Below are positions 25,024 through 33,090 of a DNA stretch of 45,866 nt, in pieces. The position numbers and the translations under genes were made by a program. The notes under the pieces are model-generated. The model saw nothing but the letters and a program-made list of their open reading frames with translations, was not told the DNA's origin and ran no database searches. The stretch's first letter is position 1. The number at the start of each line of letters is the position of its first letter. The stretch lies in the NCBI GenBank assembly GCA_022800935.1, contig JAAWRH010000031.1, positions 1 to 45,866 on the forward strand, in the 5' to 3' direction. The stretch is from Oscillospiraceae bacterium (GTDB lineage Bacteria; Bacillota; Clostridia; Oscillospirales; Ruminococcaceae).

Positions 25024-25053
25024 AAAAAACTGCGCACGGCCTGTGCGCAGTTT
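25024..25053 (-). terminator. terminator of the rRNA pseudouridine synthase gene
   Basis: CTGCGCAC pairs with GTGCGCAG around 5 nt, followed by six T on the minus strand. Confidence 0.9.
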
Positions 25054-25068
25054 AGGAGTACGATAAGG

Positions 25069-25794
25069 CTATTCTGTAGTCACCAGCAGCTCCAGCTCCT
25101 CCGCTGTCAGCTCCCGGCAGCCGCCGGGGCCAAGGGCCGGGTCCAGCCATACCCTGCCGATTCCAATCCTCCGCAGGGCTAAAACCTCCCTGCCTGTTTT
25201 GGCAAACATCCGCTTGATCTGATGGTACATCCCCTCCCGCAGGACCACCCTTGCGGCGGGCTGCCTCTCCCAGTCCGGCTCCTCCGCCAGAAGGGCGGGC
25301 TTGCAGACCTCTCCGCCCCCGATATCCATCCCCGACGCAAAGGCTTCCACTGCCTCCTGGTCAATGGGGGTGTCCAGAACCGCAATATAGGTTTTGGGAA
25401 CATGGTTTTTGGGGGAGAGCATCCGGTGGGCCAGCTCCCCGTCGTTGGTCAGCAGGATAAAGCCGGTGGTGTCCTTGTCCAGCCTTCCCGCCGGAAAGAT
25501 GCCCCGTCGGTACAGCCCTCTGGGCGTCAGGTCCACCACGGTTTTCTCCGACGGGTCGCGGGTGGCGCTGACAATTCCCGCCGGCTTGTTGAGCATGATG
25601 TAGATGTACGGGTTCAGGTTGAGCCGCCTTCCGCTGACACAGACCTCATCCCTGACAGGGTCTATCTTTTTCTCCGGGCTTTTGACGGCCTTGCCGTTTA
25701 CCGTAATCAGCCCCCGGAAGGCGAGCTTTCTGATATCCCTCCGGGAGTGCTCCCCAAGGGCGGATATGGCCTTGTCCAGGCGAGTCTGTTCCAT
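25069..25794 (-). CDS. rsuA: 16S rRNA pseudouridine synthase (RsuA family)
   Basis: A 241-residue RNA-modifying enzyme that converts a uridine of ribosomal RNA to pseudouridine. An S4 RNA-binding domain covers about 1-60 (RLDKAISALGEHSRRDIRKL). The catalytic domain follows with NKPAG (69-73), GRLDKDTTG containing the catalytic Asp106, and LREGMYHQIKRMF near 205. Length and motif order fit RsuA/RluB/RluF; RsuA is the closest by size, but the exact site is not proven. It is monocistronic, between a DUF4830 gene and its own terminator. Confidence 0.88.
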   Translation of the reverse strand: MEQTRLDKAISALGEHSRRDIRKLAFRGLITVNGKAVKSPEKKIDPVRDEVCVSGRRLNLNPYIYIMLNKPAGIVSATRDPSEKTVVDLTPRGLYRRGIFPAGRLDKDTTGFILLTNDGELAHRMLSPKNHVPKTYIAVLDTPIDQEAVEAFASGMDIGGGEVCKPALLAEEPDWERQPAARVVLREGMYHQIKRMFAKTGREVLALRRIGIGRVWLDPALGPGGCRELTAEELELLVTTE

Positions 25795-25912
25795 TTTTTC
25801 CGTTCCTTTGCCGGGCGGAGATTTGCCGCCGGCCGGTTATCACTGCCTTCGGCCGCCCTTTTTACCAGTATACCATAGGCAAAGGAAAAATGATATCCAA
25901 AATTTGAAAAAA

Positions 25913-26440
25913 TCAGTTCCCCGGCTGCTGTTCCTCCGGGAAGGCGAGGCCCCTTACCTGAGAGGTATCTCCGCCCAGGGTGATGTCGCCGCCCAGAATT
26001 TCCCCCTTGTATACCAGCAGAGTGGCCGCGGCATTTTTCCTTTCCGGGTAGTTCAGGATTCGGTACCGGTAGCGTTTGACCTTTTTTCCCTTGTATTTTT
26101 CCAGGTCATACCCCTGCTGCTTCTGTAAGGCGTTGTAGCTTTCATAGGCTTCATCAAAATGCTCCGGAATCAGTACATCCACCGCCTCCTCTGGCTCCTG
26201 GTCCGTCTGATAGCCCAGCCCCTGGAGGAACGCCAGCCGTCCCGCGTTGAGGGAGGCGTCTGTCTCCCCCATCTCCTCCGCCGCGCCTGCGGAGACCGGG
26301 AGCACCTGGTCCTGCCGGAGGCTCCTGCTTCCGGCCCTTCCGGCAAGACCGCTCCCCGCCAGAATCAATACCGCTCCACAGCATACCGCCGCCAAAACGG
26401 CGCGCTGCTTTCGGCCAAGCCGAAGCGAAAAAAACATCAT
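25913..26440 (-). CDS. DUF4830 exported or membrane-anchored protein
   Basis: A 175-residue protein with an N-terminal membrane segment (about 15-35) and a DUF4830-like C-terminal domain (LAFLQGLGYQ, IPEHFDEAYESYN, LEKYKGKKVKRYRYRI, LGGDITLGG). The start is ATG 26440, preceded by AAAGGGGGTGATGG; longer reading has no ribosome site. In Clostridia such genes are often near sporulation or membrane functions, but no role is established. It is divergent from feoA. Confidence 0.75.
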   Translation of the reverse strand: MMFFSLRLGRKQRAVLAAVCCGAVLILAGSGLAGRAGSRSLRQDQVLPVSAGAAEEMGETDASLNAGRLAFLQGLGYQTDQEPEEAVDVLIPEHFDEAYESYNALQKQQGYDLEKYKGKKVKRYRYRILNYPERKNAAATLLVYKGEILGGDITLGGDTSQVRGLAFPEEQQPGN

Positions 26441-26616
26441 TCCATCACCCCCTTTTTCTATAGGTATGTTTGGGGCGGCGCAAATATCCATACCAACGGA
26501 AAAAGAGCAGTGGGGCAATAGCCAGTATCATTTGTCGAACCGCTGTCGAATGTTGAAGTCCCTGCATACAATAATAACGGGATTCCACATATATTTCGTA
26601 AAAAGGGGAAATTATC

Positions 26617-26856
26617 GTGTCTATAAACCACATACGCCCACTGTCCGCCCTGCGGGAGGGTCAGACGGCCCAGGTCTCCTCCCTGCTCTCTGGCGGGTCC
26701 ATGCGCCGCCGCCTTCAGGACATAGGCTTTATTGAGGGAACGCAGGTGGAGTGCGTCCAGAAGAGCCCTGCCGGGGACCCCGTGGCATACCGGGTGCGCG
26801 GCGCCTTGATTGCCCTGCGCTCGGAGGATTCCGCAAAGGTACTTGTAACCGGCTGA
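26617..26856 (+). CDS. feoA: FeoA-type small SH3 protein for ferrous iron uptake
   Basis: A 79-residue FeoA-domain protein with MRRRLQDIGFIEGTQVECVQKSPAGDP-like core and the exit RGALIALRSEDSAKVLV. The start is GTG 26617 after AAAAGGGGA. FeoA assists the ferrous iron permease FeoB, encoded 160 nt downstream in the same direction. Confidence 0.93.
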   Translation: MSINHIRPLSALREGQTAQVSSLLSGGSMRRRLQDIGFIEGTQVECVQKSPAGDPVAYRVRGALIALRSEDSAKVLVTG

Positions 26857-27016
26857 CAGGGAACGTTTAAAAAGCTTTTAAAAGCGGACTTTTTCAAATA
26901 AAATTATTTGCCGGCAGTTTCCTGCCGGTATGCCTGGAAGGGCTTGCGGGCCTGTTTGATATAGGCGGGCCCCAGGCCCTCCGGATTAACCAATCAAAAC
27001 ATATGGGGTGATTATA
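26857..27016 (+). other. structured spacer between feoA and feoB
   Basis: A 160-nt gap, long for a feo operon. It holds a CCGGCAG/CTGCCGG hairpin (26911-26928) and a second pairing GGGCCT/AGG-GGGCCC further on. It could contain a partial terminator or a control element for feoB. It does not match the NiCo/czcD riboswitch consensus as I know it. Confidence 0.45.
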
Positions 27017-29164
27017 ATGGGATTGACCAATGAATCCGTAGGACGGGCTGCCGCGGACAGCGGCCTTGTCATCCATAAACAGCGGGATTCCGACCGGGTC
27101 ATCGCCCTGGCGGGGAACCCGAATGTGGGCAAATCCACAGTGTTCAACGCCCTGACCGGGCTGAACCAGCACACCGGCAACTGGCCCGGAAAGACGGTTT
27201 CCAACGCCCAGGGCTACTGTGAATACGGCGGACAGGGGTATATCATGGTGGATATTCCCGGTTGCTATTCCCTGATGGCCCATTCGGCGGAGGAAGAGGT
27301 GGCGCGGGACTTTATCTGTTACGGCCAGCCGGACGGGGTGATTGTGGTCTGCGACGCCACCTGTCTGGAGCGCAACCTGAACCTGGTGCTCCAGACGATG
27401 GAGATAAGCCCCAGGGTGGTGGTATGCGTCAACCTGATGGACGAGGCCCGCAGAAAGGGGATTTCCCTGAATGTCCCGCTGTTATCGGAACGGCTGGGCG
27501 CGCCGGTTGTCTGCACCGAGGCCCGCGGCAAAAAGGGGCTGAAAAAGCTGATGCAGACTATGGGAAAGCTGCTCCGGGAGGAGGTCCCCCGGCAGCCGGT
27601 CCAGACAGAATACATAGCCCCTATTGAGGAGGCGGCCGCCATGCTGGAGGCGGTGTTGGAGCGGGAGGACATACGGACGCTGCCGCCGAGATGGCTGGCC
27701 CTTCGGCTTCTGGACCGGGACGAGAGCCTTTTAAAGGGGCTGGAGGAATTCCTGGGCAGGGATATCCTGGAATGCCCTGAGCTCCGGGAGGCGTTGGAAC
27801 AGGCGGAGGCCCTGCTGAACGCCCATGGGCTTGCCAGGGAACAGCGGCTGGACTCTATTGTCTCCTCCCTGGTCCACAGGGCGGAGGAAATCTGCCGCGG
27901 GGCAGTCCTTCGGTCCCACCCCTTCCAGGAGGAACGGGACCGGAAAATCGACCGTATCCTCACCAGCAAACGGACCGGGTTCCCGGTTATGCTTCTGCTG
28001 CTGGCGGCGGTGTTTTGGCTGACCATCACTGGGGCCAACTATCCGTCCAAGCTGCTTTCCAAGGGGCTGTTCGGGCTTCAGGAATATCTCTCCCAGGCTT
28101 TGCAATATCTGGGCGCGCCCGGCTGGCTGGAAAATCTGCTGGCCGACGGGGTATACCGGACGCTGGCCTGGGTGGTCAGCGTGATGCTGCCCCCTATGGC
28201 GATATTCTTCCCACTTTTCACCCTGCTGGAGGACCTGGGATATCTGCCGCGGGTGGCCTTTAACCTGGATAAATACTTCAAAAAATGCAGCGCCTGCGGC
28301 AAACAGGCCCTCACCATGTGTATGGGGTTCGGCTGCAACGCCGCCGGAATCGTGGGCTGCCGCATCATTGATTCCCCCCGCGAACGGCTGATCGCCATGC
28401 TCACCAATAACTTTGTGCCCTGTAACGGAAGGTTTCCCACCCTGATCGCCATTCTCACCATGTTTTTCATCGGGACCGGGACCGGCCTGCTCCCCTCGGC
28501 GGCCTGTGCCCTGCTGCTGACAGGGGTCATCCTGCTGGGGGTTGGGATGACCTTTCTCTCCTCCAAGCTGCTTTCCATGACGGTTCTGAAGGGGGTTCCC
28601 TCCTCCTTCACTCTGGAGCTCCCTCCGTACCGCAGGCCGCAGATTGGCAAGACCATTGTCCGTTCCATCTTTGACCGGACGCTGTTTGTACTGGGGCGGG
28701 CAGTGTCCGTCGCCGCGCCGGCGGGGCTGGTCATCTGGCTGATGGCCAATGTCACACTGGGCGGACAGTCGCTCCTGGCGCACTGCTCCGGATTTCTGGA
28801 CCCCCTGGGGCGGTTTTTGGGAATGGACGGCGTCATTTTGCTGGCCTTTATTCTGGGGTTTCCGGCAAACGAAATTGTGGTTCCCGTTATGCTGATGGCC
28901 TATATGTCCGCCGGGACGCTGATGGACTATGAAAGCCTTGACGCCCTGCGGATGGTGCTGGTACAGAACGGATGGAACTGGATCACGGCGGTGTGTGTAA
29001 TGCTCTTCTCCCTGTTCCACTGGCCCTGCTCCACCACCTGCATTACCATCTACAAGGAAACCAAGAGCTGGAAATGGACAGCGGCGTCGATGGTACTGCC
29101 CACCATGGCCGGAGTGATTTTCTGTGCAGTATTTGCCAATCTGGCAAGGTTGATTCTCAATTAA
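27017..29164 (+). CDS. feoB: ferrous iron permease FeoB
   Basis: A 715-residue membrane protein with an N-terminal GTPase domain and a C-terminal iron channel of about nine helices. GTPase motifs: G1 GNPNVGKST (33-41), G3 DIPGCYS (79-85), G4 NLMDE (139-143). The switch I segment is NWPGKTV, with Lys where Val is common. The channel holds two Gate-like regions, including CMGFGCNAAGIVG and FVPCNGRFPTL. ATG 27017 follows GGGGTGAT; the GTG three codons earlier is inside that site. Full length, so probably functional with FeoA. Confidence 0.95.
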   Translation: MGLTNESVGRAAADSGLVIHKQRDSDRVIALAGNPNVGKSTVFNALTGLNQHTGNWPGKTVSNAQGYCEYGGQGYIMVDIPGCYSLMAHSAEEEVARDFICYGQPDGVIVVCDATCLERNLNLVLQTMEISPRVVVCVNLMDEARRKGISLNVPLLSERLGAPVVCTEARGKKGLKKLMQTMGKLLREEVPRQPVQTEYIAPIEEAAAMLEAVLEREDIRTLPPRWLALRLLDRDESLLKGLEEFLGRDILECPELREALEQAEALLNAHGLAREQRLDSIVSSLVHRAEEICRGAVLRSHPFQEERDRKIDRILTSKRTGFPVMLLLLAAVFWLTITGANYPSKLLSKGLFGLQEYLSQALQYLGAPGWLENLLADGVYRTLAWVVSVMLPPMAIFFPLFTLLEDLGYLPRVAFNLDKYFKKCSACGKQALTMCMGFGCNAAGIVGCRIIDSPRERLIAMLTNNFVPCNGRFPTLIAILTMFFIGTGTGLLPSAACALLLTGVILLGVGMTFLSSKLLSMTVLKGVPSSFTLELPPYRRPQIGKTIVRSIFDRTLFVLGRAVSVAAPAGLVIWLMANVTLGGQSLLAHCSGFLDPLGRFLGMDGVILLAFILGFPANEIVVPVMLMAYMSAGTLMDYESLDALRMVLVQNGWNWITAVCVMLFSLFHWPCSTTCITIYKETKSWKWTAASMVLPTMAGVIFCAVFANLARLILN

Positions 29165-29168
29165 AATG

Positions 29169-29261
29169 GGTGCTGTAAAAAAGTGATTCCAAAAACAAAG
29201 GCAGCGATCTCTTTTTTGAGATCAATGCCTTTGTTTTTGGAACCGATTTTTTTACAGCACC
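29169..29261. repeat. nested long inverted repeat behind feoB
   Basis: Three nested palindromes: outer arms GGTGCTGTAAAAAA (29169-29182) with TTTTTTACAGCACC (29248-29261), middle arms CCAAAAACAAAGGCA with TGCCTTTGTTTTTGG, and inner GATCTC with GAGATC around TTTTTT. Together they form a hairpin of about 93 nt. It probably terminates feoB transcription and may be a small inverted-repeat element. A partial third copy of the outer arm (TTTTTTACAGCCCC) follows at 29280-29293. Confidence 0.8.
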
Positions 29262-29477
29262 TTTGTTGGATTAACGATCTTTTTTACAGCCCCTTGTCAA
29301 TTCTTCTGATGCGGTACGTTAAGCGAAAAAATCAAGTCCGCAACTGTGTCAACGCTGACCGCATTATCGTCCATGAGCCAGTGATAAATAATCCCGAAGC
29401 TTCCAGTGCTGGTATAAGGGGAGCTTTTCTGGAAAAAGCCCAAATCATTCCAAAACAGCCAAAGGAGGAATAGCCGT

Positions 29478-29834
29478 ATGAATGAAACAATTTTGAACGA
29501 TGTAAGCCGGATAGCCGGTAATATCTCGCCGCTATCTGTCATTACCGGGGTGAGCAAGGGCAGCCAGGAGTCCCACAGCGTGAACTACCAGCGGACGGGC
29601 CATGAGCTTGCCAGCGTTGACGAGCTGGCGGTGCTGGACGGCGGCAAGTGCATCCTCCAGCTCTGGGGCGTGAGGCCGTTTTTGTCGGACAAGTACGACC
29701 TGACGAAGCACCCCAATTTCCAGTACACGGCGGACTGTGACGAAAAGAACCGCTTCGACATCAAGAAGTTCCTGGACCACCGGCTGAAGCTGAGGGCGAA
29801 GGATGAATTTGAAGTGATCGACGCGGACGAATGA
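29478..29834 (+). pseudogene. C-terminal fragment of a VirD4/TraG coupling protein
   Basis: From about residue 35 the 118-residue frame matches the end of the conjugative coupling ATPase VirD4/TraG of Tn1549-like elements (SVNYQRTG, ELAVLDGGKCILQL, GVRPFLSDKYDLTKHPNF). The first 20 residues (MNETILNDVSRIAGNISPLS), which have their own AAAGGAGGA site, look like the start of another gene. The ATPase core is absent. This is thus a deletion fusion, without coupling function. Confidence 0.75.
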
Positions 29835-29846
29835 GCGTCCCGCCGT

Positions 29847-29870
29847 AAAGCCCCCCTGCGGGGCTTTTTC
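29847..29870 (+). terminator. terminator after the VirD4 fragment
   Basis: AAAGCCCC pairs with GGGGCTTT around a short loop, followed by T. Confidence 0.8.
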
Positions 29871-30067
29871 TGTTTCCAGAGGGCGTTCCTTCCCTGCGTG
29901 GGACAATGCCCGCCCGTAATGAAGCTGCCGGCAAAAAGATGAAAGGGGCAGGCATCCAACGGGCGGGCTGACTGCGCGGGGCGGCGGGCGCCCTTTTGTA
30001 TCTTCAAAACCACTACGAACCGGGCGGGGCAAAGGCTCCGCCCCCTGTCTTTAAGGAGGACAAAGTT

Positions 30068-30255
30068 ATGGCATTTTTCAACAGTGCAATCGGTGTGCTG
30101 CAGACACGGTACTGAACGGCAAGGAGCGCCTGCGCCTGATGCACTCCATGTTCCACATGGGGGACCGTGCCCCCTTCGCTTTCGAGTGGAAGTGGCTGGT
30201 GGAGTCCGGGCTTTCCGTGAAGGGCTCACATTGGTATATCAAACTCGTTCTCTAA
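30068..30255 (+). pseudogene. Maff2 start fused to a VirB4/TraE fragment
   Basis: ATG 30068 with AAGGAGG before it encodes MAFFNSAIGVLQT, the start of the Maff2 family of conjugative-element membrane proteins, and then stops at 30115. In another frame from about 30096 to 30220 the text reads DTVLNGKERLRLMHSMFHMG and then LVESGLSVK, a piece of the VirB4/TraE conjugation ATPase. A deletion has joined the two genes, which in intact elements are separated by a TrbL-like gene and others. The piece ends at another junction near 30220. Confidence 0.7.
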
Positions 30256-30400
30256 AACTTCTCGTTTTTCTGTTTCGCTGGTTTTGTTGGAGAGGAGGGT
30301 ATGGTGGAGTTTCAAAATTCCCTCGTAATGCTCCGCCTCTGGCCCACCCAGGCATATCATCACGACTGAAAGCAGGTCGTAGTGGGCAACTGGTTCCTTT
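30226..30400 (-). pseudogene. fragment of an Rpn-family PD-(D/E)XK nuclease
   Basis: On the minus strand, HYDLLSVVMICLGGPEAEHY, then EGILKLHHTLLSNKTSETEK and FDIPM before a stop match the C-terminal part of Rpn (recombination-promoting nuclease / putative transposase) proteins. No start codon and no nuclease core remain. It lies directly behind the AlbA_2 gene. Confidence 0.5.
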
Positions 30401-30401
30401 C

Positions 30402-31703
30402 CTAATTAGGCAAAACATATTTGGTACTTCGGCCCCTTCCTTGCTGAGTAAGTGCCCCCTTTTCTACCATCTTTTTCAATATACGGATTGCGGAGGATGA
30501 GCTAATCCCAAGCTGCATCTCTACATTCCCCCTGGTAATCTCACCGTTTTTTTTTGCAAGTTCAATAATCTGTTCCTCGTCCCCTGCAATAGAATCCTTT
30601 GGGGGTGCTTCCTCAATATAGTTGATGTTTGGCAGCGTGATTTTGAATGTGTTGTTGGTCGTTTCAATTACCGGCGTTTTTCCCGTATTTTCATAGGCTT
30701 TTAAGATTTTACGAATTCCGGTGCCGTATGCCTCAATCAACTCCAGCCGATAAAATACATTTGCCAAGTCTTGATTCCGGCACACAGATAAACCGACCAT
30801 AACATCTTCGAGGCAGATCCCTGGCAGTAACCCACCAATCGAAACAAATTCCATACGATCTGCATAGATGCTGACAAGAGCACTGGCACTGAATCCGTAG
30901 TCACGATGAACCAATACATTTAATAATGTCTCGCGTACAGCAACCTCCGGGTAGTCCCTGGTGTCAATCCGCCGCAATTTGTCAAAGGTGGCATGGGTCT
31001 GATTTCGCAAGTCAATATAGGAATAAATGTCATTCAGCTGCTGCAATAAAGAGCCGGTAAACTCATGCCGATCCTTAAAAACACTTTGGTCGGTGTCCTG
31101 AAAAACAGCAACTTTAATGGTGTGTACACATTGTTCCGATAAAAGCAAGGCAAGGTTTGTGTAGATACCATCGGTATTCAGTAATTTTAGGGTTTGCATT
31201 TGTGTAGGACCGAAAGGGACATTGCGTGTGGAAAATTCTTGCTTGGTTGCTCGGAAAGTCAATTCCTGTTCCAAAGCTCGCATTTCCTCAAAGCGATCCC
31301 CGTCTGTTTCTTTGATCATACGCCGGATCATTGTATCTGTTGCGGGTACAGAAGAATATCCCTGCCGCACATATACACCTTCCGGTCGGAGTCCTTTTTT
31401 CGTGATATAGTATGGCCTCTCTGTTCCCCTCTGAACATCGATCACAACAATATATTTTCCTTCAACTTCTATCGTTTCATAATGGAGAAACATCGTTAAG
31501 TCGGGTTTAATCGCGTCACGAATCATATTACTGACTTGCAAGGCTGTTCTATCGGCATTTTCTACACCTATTATGGTTCCGTCATCCTGAACGCCAATAT
31601 ATAGTTTCCCGCCATTGCCATTTGCGAAAGCAATAATTTCTTTTTTAATATCATCAACAACGATTGATTTTAACTCGACTGTTTCACTTTCTTGAAATAC
31701 CAC
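30402..31703 (-). CDS. AlbA_2/Schlafen-type ATP-binding regulator
   Basis: A complete 433-residue protein. The N-terminal AlbA_2 (Schlafen AAA_4) domain starts with FQESETVELKS and continues with FANGNGGKLYIGVQDDGTI. The middle holds an ATPase-like part (AVRETLLNVLVHRDY, GTGIRKILKAYE), and the end is a winged helix (ITRGNVEMQLGIS, AIRILKKMVEKGAL). Such proteins are common on mobile DNA and occur in several defence and regulatory contexts; the role here is unknown. GTG 31703 follows AAGGAGGCGG. It has a consensus promoter with repeated CTCGTCAA half-sites, so it may repress itself. It is inserted opposite to the flanking conjugation remnants. Confidence 0.85.
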   Translation of the reverse strand: MVFQESETVELKSIVVDDIKKEIIAFANGNGGKLYIGVQDDGTIIGVENADRTALQVSNMIRDAIKPDLTMFLHYETIEVEGKYIVVIDVQRGTERPYYITKKGLRPEGVYVRQGYSSVPATDTMIRRMIKETDGDRFEEMRALEQELTFRATKQEFSTRNVPFGPTQMQTLKLLNTDGIYTNLALLLSEQCVHTIKVAVFQDTDQSVFKDRHEFTGSLLQQLNDIYSYIDLRNQTHATFDKLRRIDTRDYPEVAVRETLLNVLVHRDYGFSASALVSIYADRMEFVSIGGLLPGICLEDVMVGLSVCRNQDLANVFYRLELIEAYGTGIRKILKAYENTGKTPVIETTNNTFKITLPNINYIEEAPPKDSIAGDEEQIIELAKKNGEITRGNVEMQLGISSSSAIRILKKMVEKGALTQQGRGRSTKYVLPN

Positions 31704-31734
31704 TTTGCCGCCTCCTTGTCAATTATCTAACCAT

Positions 31735-31787
31735 ATTATAGTCTTTCTCGCCAATCGAGTCAAGCATTTGACGAGATTGACGAGAAA
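31735..31787 (-). promoter_or_regulatory. promoter and repeated operator of the AlbA_2 gene
   Basis: TTGACT (31763-31758), a 17-nt spacer and TATAAT (31740-31735) on the minus strand. Around the -35 lie two direct copies of TTGACGAG (plus strand, 31768-31785), an inverted CGAGTCAA (31756-31763) and outer arms TTTCTCG/CGAGAAA, a multi-site operator. Confidence 0.7.
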
Positions 31788-31834
31788 AAAGCATTGCAGA
31801 CCATTTTTATTTTATCCAAAAGGAAATGCTGCCT

Positions 31835-32272
31835 ATGTATCCCACCCGCTGGATGCGCCTTTTGCGCCTGAAGCATCATGTCACCCACAGGGAGCTGGCC
31901 GAGGCCGCCCAGGTATCCCGCCAGCGTATCATTGAGATCGAGCTGGGGACCGACTACACCACCGAATACCAGCGCCAACTGGTAGCCGGAGCTTTCCGCT
32001 TAGTGATTGAAAAGCGCGGACTGGAGGGCCGTTCTCTGGAAAAAGATTTTGAAAAGCTGGAATCCCGGCTTCTGGAATATGCAAAGGACGGTGAAAAGCT
32101 GTGGCCTACCATATCCCCGCAAACTATACCGATGCCGGGCGGCTGTTCGGCCTGTTCCCCATCCGCAACACGGTGGAGGCGGCCATCCTCGCCGTTCCCA
32201 CCCTGTTCTTTTGTTTCCGGCTGCCGCCCTTTGCCCTCACCACAAACATCGTTATCACCATGGTTCTGGTAG
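31835..32272 (+). CDS. small helix-turn-helix protein of the conjugative element, 3' end doubtful
   Basis: Residues 1-65 form an HTH of the XRE type (MRLLRLKHHVTHRELAEAAQ, VSRQRIIEIELG), followed by a charged helix (LEKDFEKLESRLLEYAKDGEKL). ATG 31835 follows AAGGAAA. After about residue 88 the frame runs out of phase through the start of PrgI, so the natural protein probably ended near 32100 and its stop has been lost at a junction. Such a small HTH gene precedes prgI-virB4 in some Clostridial elements. Confidence 0.6.
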   Translation: MYPTRWMRLLRLKHHVTHRELAEAAQVSRQRIIEIELGTDYTTEYQRQLVAGAFRLVIEKRGLEGRSLEKDFEKLESRLLEYAKDGEKLWPTISPQTIPMPGGCSACSPSATRWRRPSSPFPPCSFVSGCRPLPSPQTSLSPWFW

Positions 32273-32421
32273 TCCCCACGGCGGGTTTTGCCCTCATTGG
32301 CCTTGGAGACGACAGTCTTTCCCGGTTCCTGATTGCCTGGTGGAGATGGAAACAGGGAAGGAAGATTATCACCTTCCGGGGGACGCCCCCAGAGAGCAAA
32401 AAGCGTGGGAGGGCTGTGTAA
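32101..32421 (+). CDS. PrgI-family conjugation protein
   Basis: A 106-residue protein with two membrane segments (about 25-45 and 50-75), the start AYHIPANYTDAGRLFGLF, and the end RGTPPESKKRGRAV. PrgI proteins form part of the type IV secretion channel of Gram-positive conjugative elements and are usually followed by virB4, as here with a 1-nt stop/start overlap (TAATG). The start is GTG 32101. Confidence 0.78.
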   Translation: MAYHIPANYTDAGRLFGLFPIRNTVEAAILAVPTLFFCFRLPPFALTTNIVITMVLVVPTAGFALIGLGDDSLSRFLIAWWRWKQGRKIITFRGTPPESKKRGRAV

Positions 32422-32747
32422 TGGGACTGAAAGAACTCATCTTCGGAAAACAGATCAAGCAGGCCCACGCCGCCCAGTACCGCAACAGCACCCAGGGCTG
32501 GCTCCCGGTACTGGATGTGCAGAAGGGCGTTATTATCACCAAGGACGGCCGGTATGTGAAGATCCTGGAAATCATGCCGGTGAACTTCTATCTGAAATCC
32601 GCCATCGAACAGAAGAACATCATCTTCTATTTTTCCAGCTATCTGAAAATCGCCCCGGATAACCTGCAAATCAAGATCGTCACCCAGAAGGCGGATATAG
32701 GAGGAAGAACTGGACGCCCTGGAGAAAGGAGGAGAAAAGCAGGATGA
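32421..32747 (+). pseudogene. N-terminal fragment of a second VirB4 ATPase
   Basis: Residues 1-93 (MGLKELIFGKQIKQAHAAQY, GVIITKDGRYVKILEI, NIIFYFSSYLKIAPDNLQ, VTQKAD) match the beginning of the VirB4 type coupled to PrgI. At about 32698 the frame leaves the family and in another frame continues as the acidic tail EELDALEKGGEKQDEAQK of an unrelated gene. The ATPase domain is lost. This VirB4 differs from the TraE-type piece at 30096-30220, so two element types are represented. Confidence 0.75.
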
Positions 32748-33010
32748 AGCGCAGAAATGATTACAAGATCAGGGCCTTTGAATTGGGACAGGAGAGAAAA
32801 GTCAATGAAGCGCCGCAGCAGGTTTCTACAGGAGCAAAAAAGGAGACGCCCTTGCCGAGAGCGTCCGGCCCGGCGTCCCACCGCCCGGCCTGGCGGGTGG
32901 AGGTGGTGGAAGAACTTCCGAAAAAGAAACGGGTGAGGCGGGGAAGGCCACCTCTGCCAAAAGAACCACAGAAACCAAAGCAAAAAGGCCCTTCCCCCTT
33001 GGAACAGCTT
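32744..33010 (+). pseudogene. basic protein of unknown function, cut at its 3' end
   Basis: ATG 32744 overlaps the end of the preceding acidic tail. The product is basic and Pro/Lys-rich (MKRRNDYKIRAFELGQERK, LPKKKRVRRGRPPLPKEP). I do not recognise it. At about 33005 it runs into sequence that belongs to the oppositely oriented HTH fragment, so the true 3' end is missing. Confidence 0.4.
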
Positions 33011-33079
33011 GTTCATGTTTTCTTTTTCGCCTTTTCCCTGTGCTTTCACATGGGCTTTGTAATCTTCCCAAGTTCTCAT
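33005..33079 (-). pseudogene. N-terminal fragment of an HTH antitoxin-like regulator
   Basis: ATG 33079 with AAGGGAG before it encodes MRTWEDYKAHVKAQ, a start typical of small XRE regulators of antitoxin type. The HTH itself is missing: the frame passes into the basic-protein gene near 33005. It follows the DUF1016 gene by 11 nt, so the two came in together. Confidence 0.5.
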
Positions 33080-33090
33080 ATCGGCTCCCT

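Noticed and set aside
26857-27016. NiCo/czcD-type metal riboswitch before feoB
   Set aside because: The conserved core of that class is not present; only simple hairpins are seen.
27731-29020. 429-codon minus-strand frame opposite feoB
   Set aside because: Gln/Gly/His-rich antisense shadow of feoB without any motif.
29306-29473. Frame ending KAQIIPKQPKEE just before the VirD4 fragment
   Set aside because: It could be the 3' end of a lost element gene, but I recognise no family and the upstream part runs through the nested palindrome, so I did not annotate it as a gene.
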